NCBI RefSeq assembly: GCF_910592395.1
Contig: NC_088311.1
Coordinates: 18,604,501 to 18,664,500, forward strand
Direction of reading: 5' to 3'
DNA: 60,000 nucleotides
DNA from: Lineus longissimus
Lineage: Eukaryota; Nemertea; Pilidiophora; Heteronemertea; Lineidae
In this document: positions 31,509 to 44,509 of the stretch, in pieces
Layout of the letters: each line of letters begins with the position of its first letter
Numbering within the stretch: the stretch's first letter is position 1
Position numbers and translations under genes: made by a program
Notes under the pieces: generated by a model
What the model was told of the DNA's origin: nothing
Database searches by the model: none
Seen by the model: only the letters and a program-made list of their open reading frames with translations

Positions 31509-34500
31509 TTGGTGCTCAATAAGCCATTATATGCTACCTTGGTTAACGGATGGATTGTAAATGTCTCATGAAGGACAGACTCCGAGAATTCGCCTTTTAA
31601 GCCAGTTAAGACAAAACCAGTCGACTAAATACTAATATATAAGCCAACGGAAACACCAGCAGACGATTTTCACGACAATTTTGCTAGATTATCTAAAAAC
31701 CAAGCGGGTCCAGTATCGCGGCACGACCGTCGCTGCATGCTATATGCATTGAAGACGTATTATGTGTTTCATTATTCAAAGACTTCTGCATCCAATGAAC
31801 AGCACCTTACTGTTCGAGTTATGCAGCTCCACATGTCACCGTTATTTCTCTTATTAAAAATTCTTTATGGCCTATTTCAATGGTGCACTGAACGGAATTG
31901 TCTTACACCAAGTACAAGCATTCGAGACAGCTGCCAGTCAAGTGACAAGTATTGTCATGTTAACACGTTAAATGTTTGCATCACGCTGCTTTCGGAAATC
32001 ATTTGCGGAAACAAGCAGCACACATGCATATCCAGTAGCGCCAAGCAGACTGGCAACACAATGGTAAAATTTCTATCAATGTCTGATAGTTTACGTGCAG
32101 GTTGTTGCCAATCTCCTAAATGAGACTAGGGAACCAGTGGGGCCTGGTGGGCCAAAAAAGGCCGGTACTGTGAGGATACTAACACATCATTTCAATAAAA
32201 TCACAAAAGTTGAACAAAGATATGATGATAATTTTCAAAACTTCCCAGAATCGAACCTGTGAGGATAAAAATGTCACAACGAAAATCATAAGAAGGCCGT
32301 GATATGATCGAACCCTTCCACAGCCTCTTGGAAATGACAGGCATGTGAATGACTCTTGTTTTTGCACTGAAAGATTCTGGCTACCGTATCTTAGAAAAAT
32401 CTGCTATCCCGACCTTGTTTCAACAGTATCAAAATAATGTCATTGATACATTTCGAGTAGAATACTGCTTTCTAGCGGTATTCGTTGGCTAAATAATTAG
32501 TACCCATCAATACCTTGGCCGGCCACTTGGTTGATCGTTAATAAATGTGCGATCCAATAGCCTGACCAATCCTAAGGCTACGGTCGGAAACCAAGAACTA
32601 ACTGCTAAGTGTGATCCTTTTACACTCCCATTAAAGTACGGTACACCTTTAGACGGGCATTTTAAACGATATCGAATCCTTGCGGGTTAAAATGCATAAA
32701 GCTTGGGAAAAAAGCGTGTTTCTCGCTTCCCCGTCCGATTTTGGCCGCTGCCCCACCTCCGTCACCTCTGTATATCGTTTAAAGCCGAGCAGCCCGTGTG
32801 GCTCACAGCACTTCCGTTATATGACTCCTGCTGATATGATTATCTTTCTTTCGAGTGTGTGTTGGGGGGGGGGCATCTGTCTTTAAGTCGTGATACGGCC
32901 ATATTTCTGCTTGAAAAGTGTCTCTGGCGGCATCAGTAAAAGCGTTTTCAATTTAAACGGCAATATGCCCTCTGCTGCTATATAATCTAGTTCAAAACAT
33001 ATGGTAATTTTCAGAGGAATGCAACCCGTAATGGTGAAAAAAACTGATTTTGAATTTGGAGGTTCACACGCCAGAATTGAACCATAGAATTATTTCGTGC
33101 AAAGATACCTGGCATTATGTTTTGATATCTGTGTATATCAACGGTATTAGATAAAAACCAGTACATTGTAATTGGAAACTTCTAAATGTAATTACAGCGA
33201 GGTCAAAATGTTAAGTATAAGTATACTAATTCAATGCCATTCTATCTATAACATTTCCAACTTTTTTATCAGTGCTATTATATGAAAAAACTGCTCTCTC
33301 TCTCTCCAAAACACATCAGCAGTTACCTGTATTTGTACATATTCCTCTGAACCTACTTCTTAAACACTGTTGTTACGGTGTCTTGTTCTGGTGGCAGCGG
33401 TTAAAGGCATAATTAAGGAACGATTCTCCAATAAAAAGAACTCGTTATTTTGATGATGAGATCCAGGTAAAAACCTGATCACGCCGGTAACCCTTTCACT
33501 CATGATGTTGTACTATTAAACAGCAGCCAATAGTTCAAACGAATAAGGTACCAATAAACGAGTACAGGAACAGTTGTTGTCTAATATAACATATTCAGAT
33601 ATGAATGCCCGCCGGAGACACCCGATTGTGTGTTGCCCCAAGGCCCCAAAAGTAGGGACGCAGGAATTGACTGCTGTATCAAATATTCTTGATACCACAT
33701 GAAACTTGACTGAAACAGGTGCATCTCATGGAACACTGATTGGATACTGCAAGACAAATTGATCTCTGCATAAGACCCCCGACCCCCTTCCCCTGGAAGG
33801 GTTCCATGCACGATTTTAGGTCGAATAAGGATCTTGACTCATTTCACTCGCGGTCTATTGAGCGGCAGGCAAGCACCTTTGGCCATGCTTATGCTTATTT
33901 CCAGCACCCGTCCATCATTTCATGGTTCTTCCTTTCATCATGCAGCATTATACATGTTATTTTAAACCATGTAATTATCTAATGGGGCTGAACGGATTCT
34001 GCCGTCTTCTCCTGCGACTGTATAATGTCCTCAGGAAAAAGTTACAGTGGACAACGGCTTGAAGTATGGCCCACGGTCCATGGACACTGATGGAGGTCTG
34101 GACACGTTAGGAGGTGATCGCGCGAGTGTGCCCTGGGCAAGCTTATCCGATGACTGATCCTTGGGTTACTCCTCATGCTTTTGGTCTGCATGGGATCAGG
34201 TGTTTCCCATCTTCTGATATGTTCAGTTAGGTACCCTTTGGGGATCCTCTTATTTTTATGGCGAATATACTACCCTACACAACAAAAAACAAAGTCAATG
34301 GGCTTTTACTACACGTAATAAAACCTTATTAAGTGTACGTGGCGTACAGTGAGCACCGGCACATCCTGTTTGAAATTGTTTAGTCTAGCTTCTCGACAAC
34401 CTAACCAACGCTACGTGATGACGAAGGGTAATTGGAGTTTCTAAGAATTTTTATTTTTGCAAGTAATGTATCAATAAACTTTCACTGATACTTCAATCGT

Positions 34501-34819
34501 GAATGATACGCTCGCCCACTGGTTATTGGAGCCACCCTTTCAAACCTTAAGGTGTCTCTGCATTGATAAGTAGGCCAACCGCGCGGCACGCATACCACGC
34601 CATGTATCATCATGCGTGTGTTTTGTCTATTTTTCTATTAGTACATTCTTGTTTACGCTGATCACAGTACATTCGTGTTTGCACAAGACATTCCCTGACA
34701 GTTTTCCATGTTCTTTTTTTTCATCGGTTTCTATTTCTGAAGATCAAGATGAAATTACATGTCTACCTTACCAGTAAACTAGCCAGCAATGTTCGACACG
34801 TTCTAGAAAAGATAAAATA
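31509..34819. other. Intergenic or UTR intron: no gene recognised
   Basis: A 128-codon plus-strand frame (31737-32123) has no recognisable domain and ordinary AT-rich composition; I treat it as chance. Two tRNA B-box-like words occur on the minus strand (32251-32261, 32309-32319) without a matching tRNA body. A G9 run is at 32866. Confidence 0.5.
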
Positions 34820-34820
34820 A

Positions 34821-35108
34821 GAGCTCCTTCGGCCTTGATCAAATATCATTACTTTCTGTGATAGAATTCTGTAATTGAATAAAGTGCAGCTGAACCCATG
34901 TGTGCATTTTATAACTTAAGAGCTCTTTCCTCCTTGATCAAATATCAGTAGTGTCTGTGATAGAATACTGTAATCGAATAAAGTGCAGCTCAACCCATAT
35001 GTGGCTTTTTATAGCTTAAGAGATCAAATATCAGTAGTGTCTGTGGTAGAATAGGCTACAGTAATCGAAGAAAGTGCGCAGCTCAACCCATATGTGGCTT
35101 TTTACAAC
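34821..35108. repeat. 100-bp tandem repeat, three copies
   Basis: Units begin at 34821, 34920 and 35020, each with TTGATCAAATATCA or GATCAAATATCAGTAGTGTC and ending AACCCATATGTGGCTTTTTA (copy 1 differs most). Copy 3 lacks the first 15 bp and has a small insertion. Copies 2 and 3 are the closest pair, so the last duplication was theirs. Confidence 0.88.
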
Positions 35109-36580
35109 TACCTGAGGCAAAACGTAGAAGAAGATCCCCGTAGGATTCGAGGACTTACCAACTGCGAGTTGGTACCAGCCTGATGCAAGTCCTCATTCTA
35201 ATCTGCCACGGAAGTTGGGTTCGAGTCACGTGCAGTGCCAGCCCCATGCACGGTCTTATAGTTGTTATTCCGGGAAACAGATTATCCAAAAGCTTTCCTG
35301 TGGGACCTGCAACGGCGTCCCAATCCCTAATCCCGATAGCGATTCCCGCCAAATACCGAATTTCGCTAAAAATGCACTTTCCGACAGCAAAACCCCTGCA
35401 AATATGCATGTCATTTGAATTGTATTTTGTGGGCAAAAAATACACATTTATGCACGGAAACTGGAAACTTCAATTTGCCTAGAAGTAGGAATCGTATACG
35501 CGACATTTTCGACGAGAGAAATCATGAACTAATTCATTCATAATCGGTGATGACAGAATCGAACCCATTTATGATTACTCGACTCGTACTCTTACGCTGT
35601 TGCTTCTGCGGAAAGAATTTCTTTCTCGGACAGACCCCATGATTGCATTACCAATAAAGGTCGTTACAAATTGTATTCGTACTACATACCGATACATGTA
35701 TAAAGTATTTTCATTTACATGTAATCTTAGAGTATTTGCGTGAAAGGGTCAATTCTGATTAGATTGACGAATTGAGGCATGATTATTCGGATCTCCAAGA
35801 TATTGCTGTACGAATAGTCTTATTGGGGTTTTCGACTTGGCAAAGTCTCTGAAACTCTTGGTCATCAACCTCAAGGACATTTTGAAAAATACCCTAGCTA
35901 GTATCTTGAGAAGTTTTCTGTTGGGTTGTCATCAGAAAAAATCTCCAAAACCCCAACAGCTATAATGCATCACTGCCAAACACCGCCTCTGCCACCCAGA
36001 ACATGGATGCTATCCACCGACACAATACCGTGTTAATAAACACATCAAATGTATAATCATTACCTCAAAAGCGTTTTCCTGTAAGCAAGGTAATACATCG
36101 TAAAGATCTCTTCTGACAGCCACTATCTTTTCGTTAACACATCCACATTATGCATCACGTTCGATAAGACGCAAATATGCAGACAGTCACAACTATCACA
36201 GAATTGGCGGCTGGCTCATAGTTAGCTAAGAAGAACCAATAAATATCCCGGGGGCACTTTGTAGTCTGCGATACTTCTATTATCTGTTTGGTAGATTAAC
36301 CTGAGCAGGTATCTCGTCCGACCCTTTATTGCTTAACGACATGAAATGGAGCCAAAGGTACTACAAAAAAGGATGGGGAAGTTGGCGATCTTTTTCTGCG
36401 TCGTAAAACCTACCAAAAATCAGTTTTTATGTGGTTTTATGACCATTTAATGACCACGCCGAAAAGCACTGTTACCCAAGTCGATATTTTCCTCGTGTGT
36501 TTTTTTCGAGGCAGGAGTAATGTCTGTCGGTTCCGGTGTGATTTCAATAGAATTCTGCCTCATCAGCGCTTTGTACTGTT
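35109..36580. other. Intergenic: no gene recognised
   Basis: Frames of 96 and 99 codons overlap on opposite strands at 35155-35482 but neither has a known domain. A B-box-like word is at 35550-35560 on the minus strand. Nothing else seen. Confidence 0.5.
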
Positions 36581-36584
36581 ATAT

Positions 36585-36968
36585 ATATATATTTATTTAT
36601 TCCTCCTATGCAGAAGAAGATATACAAAATAGTATACAATAAATTTAACAGAGTGTATGAGGAGTGAGTGCATTATTTACAGGTAATTTGGTAATTAATT
36701 GAGTGAGCTGGTTAATACCAGCACTCCGCTGCAATTTGCAGCAATGACATGTTGTCTTCTAGGTCGCAGCCAGGTATTTGCTTACCTAGCAATGTCTCTG
36801 TTAGATCATTGTCATTCATGTTCCACAGTGCCGCGGACACCTCTACGGAGCATTCGTCTACGGCTCTTTCCCAGAATAGGTCTCGCTTTACCGCGAGACC
36901 CGAGCACTCGCAGAAGAGATGTCGTGGTGAGTCCGTGTATGCGCTTTTACAATGTGAGCAATATATAG
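36585..36968 (-). pseudogene. LINE 3' end: CCHC-like C-terminus, 3' UTR and AT tail
   Basis: On the minus strand a frame reads YCSHCKSAYTDSPRHLFCEC, then DLFWERAVDECSVEVSAALW, and stops at about 36711. C-x2-C, H, C spacing followed by FW resembles the zinc-knuckle end of CR1/Daphne-type LINE proteins. After the stop come about 100 bp of UTR, AATAAATAAATA and an AT repeat (36581-36600), as expected for a LINE 3' end. It is truncated at the 5' side, the usual outcome of target-primed insertion. Confidence 0.65.
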
Positions 36969-36999
36969 CTCAGAACCCCGTTTCGTGGAGCCGTAAACC

Positions 37000-37140
37000 C
37001 TCGTGGTTGGCACTGCTGGCTAACACGCAATAATGTCCCGGTTCGATCCCGGGGAACCCATGTTTGCATTTCTGGATGAATTGCGTGGCTTTCAAAGAAA
37101 TAAAGTTCGTCGGGCTCTTTGCCACATGTACAGTCTTCCG
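37000..37140 (+). repeat. tRNA-derived SINE, copy 2
   Basis: B box GGTTCGATCCC (37040-37050) within a perfect T-arm stem CCCGG/CCGGG, then the shared body TTGCATTTCTGGATGAATTG, GCGTGGCTTTCAAAGAAATA. It stands back to back with the LINE fragment. Confidence 0.68.
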
Positions 37141-37703
37141 AATTTGACGTAAAGCCAATGTTCCTTGTGTCTGGTTTATGCCAGGAAAAGGAAAAAACCA
37201 ACGAAGTGAGAAACATGATTAGGTTGCGATGGCCTCCTCTACCTACGGAGTAAGGCTAATAAACCCAATTGGCGCCTAAGCGTAGCGGATAGTCAAACAC
37301 CTATACCGACCTCCAAGCGAGCCGATGGAAGTTGGAAGGAGAAGGTGCAATTTTTATCATGTAATGCTATTCATTTTGTAGCTGCGTAAACTAAATGTAT
37401 AAATGTATGGTGGCATTTGCCGTCATGACAGATGTCCTTCCTAGTTACTCGGGGCCTGTCCAGTTTTTAGAGATGCTTTAGAATGCAATGCACCTGTAGG
37501 TGGACCATTCTTGTCAGTGTTGGATTCATTGTTGCTACATACAGCTTTAAGAGATGTTTAGCGTGAAAAAAACTAAACGGGTTAACTGGTAGACAAAACT
37601 CATTAGGGATACTTGATGTAACCGTTGGAATAACCTGAAGAGATGGATGGAAACATAGGTATACTGCGTTATGTCATCCAGGGTATACCAAAGAATAAAA
37701 TCT

Positions 37704-38244
37704 AGGAAGTGACTATTTGGCAAGCCCGGCTCACCAAACAGCGCCTTTTTTCTGCCCTAGATGGAGAGCCGAACTCATGCATATTCAACCATCCAGGAGC
37801 TCATTATCATTCGTGGCAACACGGTCAGCAACACTGGAGTTACAGTGAAACGCCTTTAGAAATGCACACTAATGCATTTAACATGCTTATCAGTTAAATC
37901 ACGTTTATGATTTTTTTTGTAAATCCATACAGTCATGTACATGTACATGCTTCTTCATGGATTATTGACCAAAACCCGAGTTTAGTAACAGAAATTGAAT
38001 CGAGAGCGGGAAGTCGGCCATTGTTAAATATGCGCATATAAATTCGAATATGACGTCACTGCTCTCTGATTGGCCAACATGTTGTAACCTCTCCGGCTCG
38101 CCAAAGAGGGTAGTATTTTTGCCCTGTTTGGCAAGCCCGGCTTGCCGAACAGGGTGGCTTTTTAGTGCTGTTTGGCAAGCGGCTCTCCAAACAGGACAAA
38201 AAAAGATGCCTGTTCGGCGAGCGGCTTGCCAAATAGACCCGGCC
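37704..38244 (+). mobile_element. 541-bp MULE-like element, copy B
   Basis: Perfect 9-bp duplication TAAAATCTA (37695-37703, 38245-38253). Starts GGAAGTGACTATTTGGCAAG, ends GCCAAATAGACCCGGCC. Same length as copy A at 6508-7048 and only scattered base changes between them. Confidence 0.9.
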
Positions 38245-38392
38245 TAAAATCTAATTATACCTAAAATGCACCAACTCTAAATCAAATGGGTCCATGTGAA
38301 CATAACAGAATTTTGTGTTATCTACTATTCCAAACGCATTATCCAAAAGGACCGCCTTCGTATTTGAAGACGTACCGCCCATCATGAACAAC

Positions 38393-38630
38393 AGGCCGTT
38401 TAAACGGGACCACACCAAACGCGACCAGACCAGGCCAGATCACATCACGTCGCTCACGTCGATCTCGTATTGACACTAAGTATGTCCGTCGAATCAGACC
38501 AGACCAGACCAGATCGCATAGCATGTACATGTAGTTCGCTTTTACACGGCATGCTAATCTAGACCCATCCGGGCCGATCTAGATCTATCTAGATCGCTCT
38601 AGATCAGTTTGGTCGCGTGTAAACAGCCCT
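38393..38630. mobile_element. MITE with AGG-x-CGTTTAAACG-type ends (about 238 bp)
   Basis: Left AGGCCGTTTAAACGGGACC and, reversed, right AGGGCTGTTTACACGCGACC. Inside are GACCAGACCAGA repeats and AGATCTATCTAGATCG palindromes. Target duplication not resolved. Confidence 0.6.
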
Positions 38631-38639
38631 ATAATTTAG

Positions 38640-40040
38640 CACCCTTGGGCTTTACACCGACTGACTCGATCACCTTGCACTTGGCCAGAAACAAATTCAG
38701 TTAGGAATGATTCTGCGTTGTTTGCTTCTTTCTTAAGCAGCATTTAGTTCCTGGTCTTGTTTATATTAACCTACATCAGTATGAAATTAGTATTATTCTG
38801 AAGGTAGGCCTATAGCTTGGTTGTGGCGGAATGGCTATCGGCCAAACTTTGAGACATCCTACTATGATATACCGGCTACTAATTTAAAACAAAATTTAAA
38901 ATGCATTTTACCAGGGCTAAACGTTTAAGAATTTATTTTAATCTTTGAAAGAAATTGAACAGTTTTTTCAAATATAATTCTATAATTTCTTGTCAATGGT
39001 ATTAATTCAACAATTTTAAAATACCTTGATAACAATGAACAGCAAGTTACAGTGTATACATGTACGTGTATAATGCACCATGCGCCAACTGTGTCTCAGT
39101 TTGAAGGCAGCAACCGTTTGGGCAAGCAACCGTTTGATTGGTGCAAAAATATGCATGCAGTCAAAAAAGGGATAAAATCACATTGTATTGTTTAATTCGA
39201 GTTGTTTTCAAAATGGATACGTCAGTGTCTGTAGGCCTTTAGGTTGTCTCACATAACACCGCTTGGGTTGAGCTGTCAGTGTGCGCAAAATGTCGACTGC
39301 TGCCTCGGTTTTGGCCAGCATTTAAGCTGCACTCTCGCGATGTTTGGTGAGACAGCTCGGTATCAATTCCTCTAACAATACAACGTAACTTTTGGCACAA
39401 ATATATGCCTTCCATCGGTGATTTATTTGGGACGACCCCATAACTTCCGTTTCCCGTTGAAGATACAATGTAGTTGTGACTCATAAATAAAGCTGTTACG
39501 ACAATATGAGTATGACCAAATTAGTCGTACGAACAATCCTGCCATTGAACTCTGGATTGTTAAAGGACATTCTCGTACTATGCACTTCCGAGTTGGGTCA
39601 CAACCAACGGTGCTATTTTCGGCCGCTTCCGAAATATGCCACCTCTGGAAATGATTCGTTTAATTGACCTCTAATTCGTTTGCAATGATCTCGTTTGGGT
39701 GGTGGCATGAACAAATCGTCTGCATCTGGTAACATTTAGATTAATGCTTGAATTTCTCATTCACAAAAGCATTCTAGTTGTATAAGTATCGCCTGATTCT
39801 ATAATGCCTTTAAAAAAACTTAAAGGCCACGGTTCAATCATAGAAGGCTAATCAGAAACAAGATGGAAGATGACTTAAACTATGCTCTTCAGAGCAGAGA
39901 CACGTTTTCCACATTCAGTTTAACACCTCTCAAATTGACATAGTATGCAAGATCTATTTCTTCGTTTTATAATAAAAAAGAACTCGATGTCAAAAGCCAC
40001 ATCCAGGACTACAGATATCAGCGTATTAATTCTCCTTATA
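38640..40040. other. Intergenic: no gene recognised
   Basis: AT-rich. An 81-codon minus-strand frame (39239-39484) has no known domain. Nothing bounded seen. Confidence 0.5.
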
Positions 40041-40044
40041 CCTT

Positions 40045-40335
40045 ATCCTGCGTGCTATACCACGCAATAGGGCCCGGGTGCGAACCTAGAGTTCTAATTC
40101 TGGGCACAACCGGAGTGGCTTCAAACGAACTAAAATTCCTGGCTCTTCACCACTAGTTAGAGACTTAATATGAATTAAATCAGTGAGGGTCTATCGGATA
40201 AGACGAGTGTCTAGTGCTATAGGGCAAGGAAAGGATTCCACACAGTCAGGTCGATAGTTGCCTATAGTGGACTCGCCCATCTCCGGCAAAAACCCAATAG
40301 GGTAACGACCCGGCGATGATGATGATGATGATGAG
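40045..40335 (+). repeat. SINE-like repeat, copy 3, with GATGAT tail
   Basis: A tRNA-like start (GGGCCCGGGTGCGAACCTAG, B box altered), the shared GTGGCTTCAAACGAACTAAA body, a longer 3' part and a (GATGAT)n tail at 40313-40333. The tail suggests the true 3' end of the family, which copies 1 and 2 may lack. Confidence 0.55.
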
Positions 40336-40418
40336 TGTTGAGTGTTGAATGTCGGAGTATGAATTTCGCTACCACAGTGATTTATACACGACTAAAACGT
40401 CATCATCGTAGAGGGCCT

Positions 40419-40475
40419 AGTGGTCACTTCGACGAACATTAATCTGACCCACCTTGCCTCTGCCTATAGCCCCCT
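40419..40475. mobile_element. Partial TTAA-type MITE end
   Basis: CTCTGCCTATAGCCCCCTTTAA matches the right end of copy 1 at 366-387; the preceding 40 bp are similar but decayed. Confidence 0.5.
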
Positions 40476-40489
40476 TTAAGTTTTTTCTT

Positions 40490-43100
40490 CATTTTAAAAG
40501 AATCTAAAATGACGCGAGAAATTATCTTGCATACTATTACACGTATCCTTTCATAAATGAACATGACTAAATGAAAGAAGAACTTAATTAGCTCATCAAT
40601 TTTCGTTAGAATAATATTTTTTACAGTGTATATTCGCCGAATTACCTTCCGATGATGAACCAGATAATTCGAATGCCATTCATTTAATGGATACAGAAGA
40701 TGCTTTTTTATTTTAGTGATGATTATCTAACCTCGTATGTTTGGTCTAGGATTGGCATTTCGACCGAATTGGACGCTGTGGTTATTGGAGTTTCGAAGCT
40801 TGCGGCCCTAATTTCCAAGTATCTTAGTACATGTATGTCTTATCAATAAAATTGTGGCATGAAGTATTTACCAAGCGAAGTCATCCTTAGTACACAATGA
40901 AATCAGACCGATCAAGAACAGCTGCTTGAACTAAATCCGTGCATGTGCTATATGTTTTCAATGACAAACAAAAAGTTACAGTCAAATTTTAAAATCACAA
41001 AAATGAGAAAAGTCTAAATTTGGCTAAACTTACATGCTTAAAAAGTGTGTGTTTTTTCGGAAAATGAAAGAACTACAGCAATAATTTGCACAAAATTGTA
41101 TGTCGGGATTCGGAATTGGCCCCGGCCGTTTAGAACGGAACGACAGCCCCCCCCCCCCCCGCCTTTACTGCAAGAGTCTGATCACATAAGCACTATAAAA
41201 GTATCTCTTTCCCTACGCTTTCCTTGCAGTCTAAACATTTTCATACCCGAAAGCTTCGCAAAATCCCTGTGGAACTGAACTCGCACCAATATCATATGCC
41301 CGGCACCTTCCTTGCAATTCAAAATATAACTCCACCTCTTTAGTTTTGAACTTCTGACAATAGTAAGAAGTTAACTTACCTTATCTAGATAGTATATTCC
41401 CTGCAGAACTCGCACCAATATTATATTCCACTTTATACTCCAAGAATTCGATCAGCGTTATATTATCTCATTGCGGCCGAGTTATCCTTGCCATGCGTTT
41501 TGTTCGCCTCGTCTGGTCCGCGGCGAGATCTAGACAGAAATGAGTACGTCAGTCAATAAATTGTACTAAGTGAAAGATACTAGGTCATTCAGAGGTGCAT
41601 AGTGCGATGGTAAGATATTATCTACTATTGCATGAGCCAAATATATAGCTTACCGTATTTTTAGTTCATTGACAACACTGTTCGTTTTACATACTACATG
41701 TATCCAGACTATATGATACGATGTGATATATGCAATATAACATGTACAGGACATTCCGCACTCTTAAAATTTGTACATTATTTTTCGGAATTACTAAGAA
41801 GGGTAACTGTTTATTATGTTTTTAGGAACATCATTTAGAAACCCACGCCTCTTAGAAAAAATTTAAATAAATGTTTTCGGGGATTACGGCGGGCACGTTC
41901 GCTTATATACTTCGTTTCGGTTTCTAATCACTCTTCGAAGTATTTTTCTCATAGAATGTGTGATAGTCTTATCCATAAAAGTTTCCAACAGCCATAAATG
42001 CCATAAGAGTTCGCCTGAGAAGGGTTGAAACTATCAGCCTACGTGCTGTATTTCAGAAAAACCTAGCATTTGCAATGTAATCTTCTGAGATTGTACGGCC
42101 TGCGGGGTACATGGTTAAAGTGACTGCAATGAGGCTGTGGATCATTTACTCTCTCTCACACTATCTCTCACACATCAACCCTGTGTAAAGTGAATGCAGT
42201 CTTCTAAATGATAGATTGATTCAACTGAACTGACGCACGCTTTCACATTGATAAACGATGTATACCTGCACAGTCAATAATATTTGTGATATTCCAGATC
42301 GGACCTGTGCATTAGACGGAAATAATAAAGTCGTTTTCCAGGTCGTTGTGATGATCTCTGACTTATGTAACATCTTCCTTTGTCTTGTACACAGGTCCGG
42401 TGTAAAGATGCATGCAGTCGAGTATCAAGATAAAAATGTTCGTCAATTAATCTAAATCGAATGTATCACTGGATAATTCTAAGTGAACGTGCGGCGATGA
42501 AGTCGAATGGGAATCGGAATAGGAATCAGAAGGGTGCGCAACTTCTATTACGCACCGTATTCATGGTAGTACCAGGAATTTATAAAGACTCAAGTCTTTT
42601 TCAAAAGGGTGGGTAAAAGTTTCCTGGCTCTACTAAATACTAAAGGTTATTAGTTCATTGTGAAGATATTACCAAGACAAAGAGAATGATATCTTATTCA
42701 GCTCTTAACTCCTAAAGATAAATGAGATGCAACCATATTGTCTAAGAGACAAAATTGATCATTTAATTTCCCGTCCAATGGCGTGATGATGGGCATTCGT
42801 TGTCTTGGAGGGGTTTTAGAACTTCGTTAAAATACCGTTTCCTTATTAGTCTAATAATCGCTATTAAACGAGTTACACTATTTGACGCATGTATTTTGTG
42901 ACAAAAATCAAGCAACAACCAGCCAATAGTAGTGATGGCCATTGAATAGAAGATGAATTACCTTGTAAAAGCCCCCTATTGTCAAAATGTTGAATCTAGC
43001 GCTAGTTAAGATGCTGTAGTATTGTGTCAAATTCTTCGTCTTTATTTATTCTTGGAAGTACATACAATGCTTCCATGTCAAATGCCCCTTTCAGCATGTT
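40490..43100. other. Intergenic: no gene recognised
   Basis: Contains a C14 run (41147-41160) and CT-rich words at 42146-42170. Small frames only. Confidence 0.5.
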
Positions 43101-43106
43101 CAAGTA

Positions 43107-43284
43107 CAGTAGAACCTCTCTATTAAGGACAGCCTAGGGACTGAAAAGTGCTGTCCTTAGTAGAGAAGTCTCCTGATTAGAGAGGTTAAATTGATTTGAA
43201 AGAACCAAATCGGGACCAAATCAAGTGCCCTTGATAGAGAGGTTGTCCTTAATAGAAAGGTGTCCGCTAAGGGAGGTTCCATTG
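43107..43284. mobile_element. Mariner/pogo-like MITE, copy 1
   Basis: Starts CAGTAGAACCTCTCTATTAA after TA (43105-43106) and ends AGGGAGGTTCCATTG. Several internal copies, direct and inverted, of CTCTCTATTAAGGACA. Related unit at 50016-50183. Confidence 0.7.
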
Positions 43285-43602
43285 CATGCGATAATGATGC
43301 TTATCATGCGATGACTTTTTACTGTATCATCATTAATTCATTGTGTAAAAGAAGTAGGCCTACATGTATTGCGTCTTGACCTCAAAAAAGTTATAAGACA
43401 ATGTGAAGACGTGTATGTTGCTTTTTTATGTTCCTGTATGCCAATATCATATAGTGTATCATTTATGCAACTGCATGTGGTATGATTTTTCGGAGAGTGT
43501 ATACTCATTTGAGAACTTTGAATCAATGCTTCGACCGGTAGAGGTTCGGAACGAAATTCTCATATTTTAGTATTCGTTTACGTATGCATATAGCAGATTT
43601 TG

Positions 43603-43623
43603 CCCCCCCCCCCCCCCCCCCCC
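43603..43623. repeat. C21 homopolymer
   Basis: Twenty-one C followed by an AC/CACACGC stretch. Confidence 0.9.
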
Positions 43624-44065
43624 ACACCCACACGCACACCCCGTCAACGCCCGAGGTATATGGTTCAAACATGGATTCAATTGACCAAACGGATTGTTGT
43701 CAGGATGACTCTTGGCAACTTAGTTGAAAGACTTTTGGTTGGCATTGACCTACCCCTGCATTGTCCTGTGCAAGATGCTAGTGCGAGAGGTAGTATGCAG
43801 TAGACTTGTTCGAAAGCAAACATTTGAGCTCCTTTTTATTTGGTAACTACACATAGTTCATCCGGCTCAAATATCATTGCACATTGCGCGAAGCAAGGGC
43901 TAACCACCTGCGCACTGACAATCATTCTTTTGTTATGTTGATATATATCTACACGGCAGTAATGCATCTTACTTTGGTCTGGTTTTTGTCAAGTCTTTTT
44001 TCCAAATTAGCAATTATTCATATACCAAACAACGATGATATATCAAAAGAATCTGTGCTTGCTAA

Positions 44066-44506
44066 AGCCCGCAGCACACTAGCCGCCAACTTCGGGGTTC
44101 ACAAGCGTTTTTTGCCGCAAGAGTCCTGAACGCCTGAAAAATCCCTAGTCTGCTACGTACGGCGTCGGCGAACGCGACTTGACGCCACTTGCCGCAACTA
44201 AACGCCAAATATCTAACATGTTTGATTTTTGACGCGTGTCGCCGCGTTTGAACGCAAGAAGAAGCCAGGTGTGCTACGGATGGCCGCCTGAATTGGCGTC
44301 GGCGGCGAGGCTATGGCCAATCAGTATGCGTCTTGATGTCACATGATTTCAAAATGGCAGCCTAAAGTGGCGGAAAATACGCTACTGGACGCCGATTCTG
44401 GGCAGGTGTGCTCTGGCCGGGATCCACTGGCCGCCAAATTCGGCGTCGAGAGGCGTCAGCTGAACGCTTCTTGTCGCCAAAGTTGGCGGCTAGTGTGCTG
44501 CGGGCT
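44066..44506. mobile_element. Harbinger-type MITE, 441 bp
   Basis: Ends AGCCCGCAGCACACTAGCCG and its exact complement on the right. Flanks TAA and TAC are an imperfect 3-bp duplication. Shares its ends and long inner arms with the split unit at 19890-21973, from which it lacks the middle. Confidence 0.82.
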
Positions 44507-44509
44507 TAC

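Noticed and set aside
31737-32123. 128-codon plus-strand frame upstream of the collagen
   Set aside because: No domain, no signal of splicing, composition like the surrounding AT-rich DNA.
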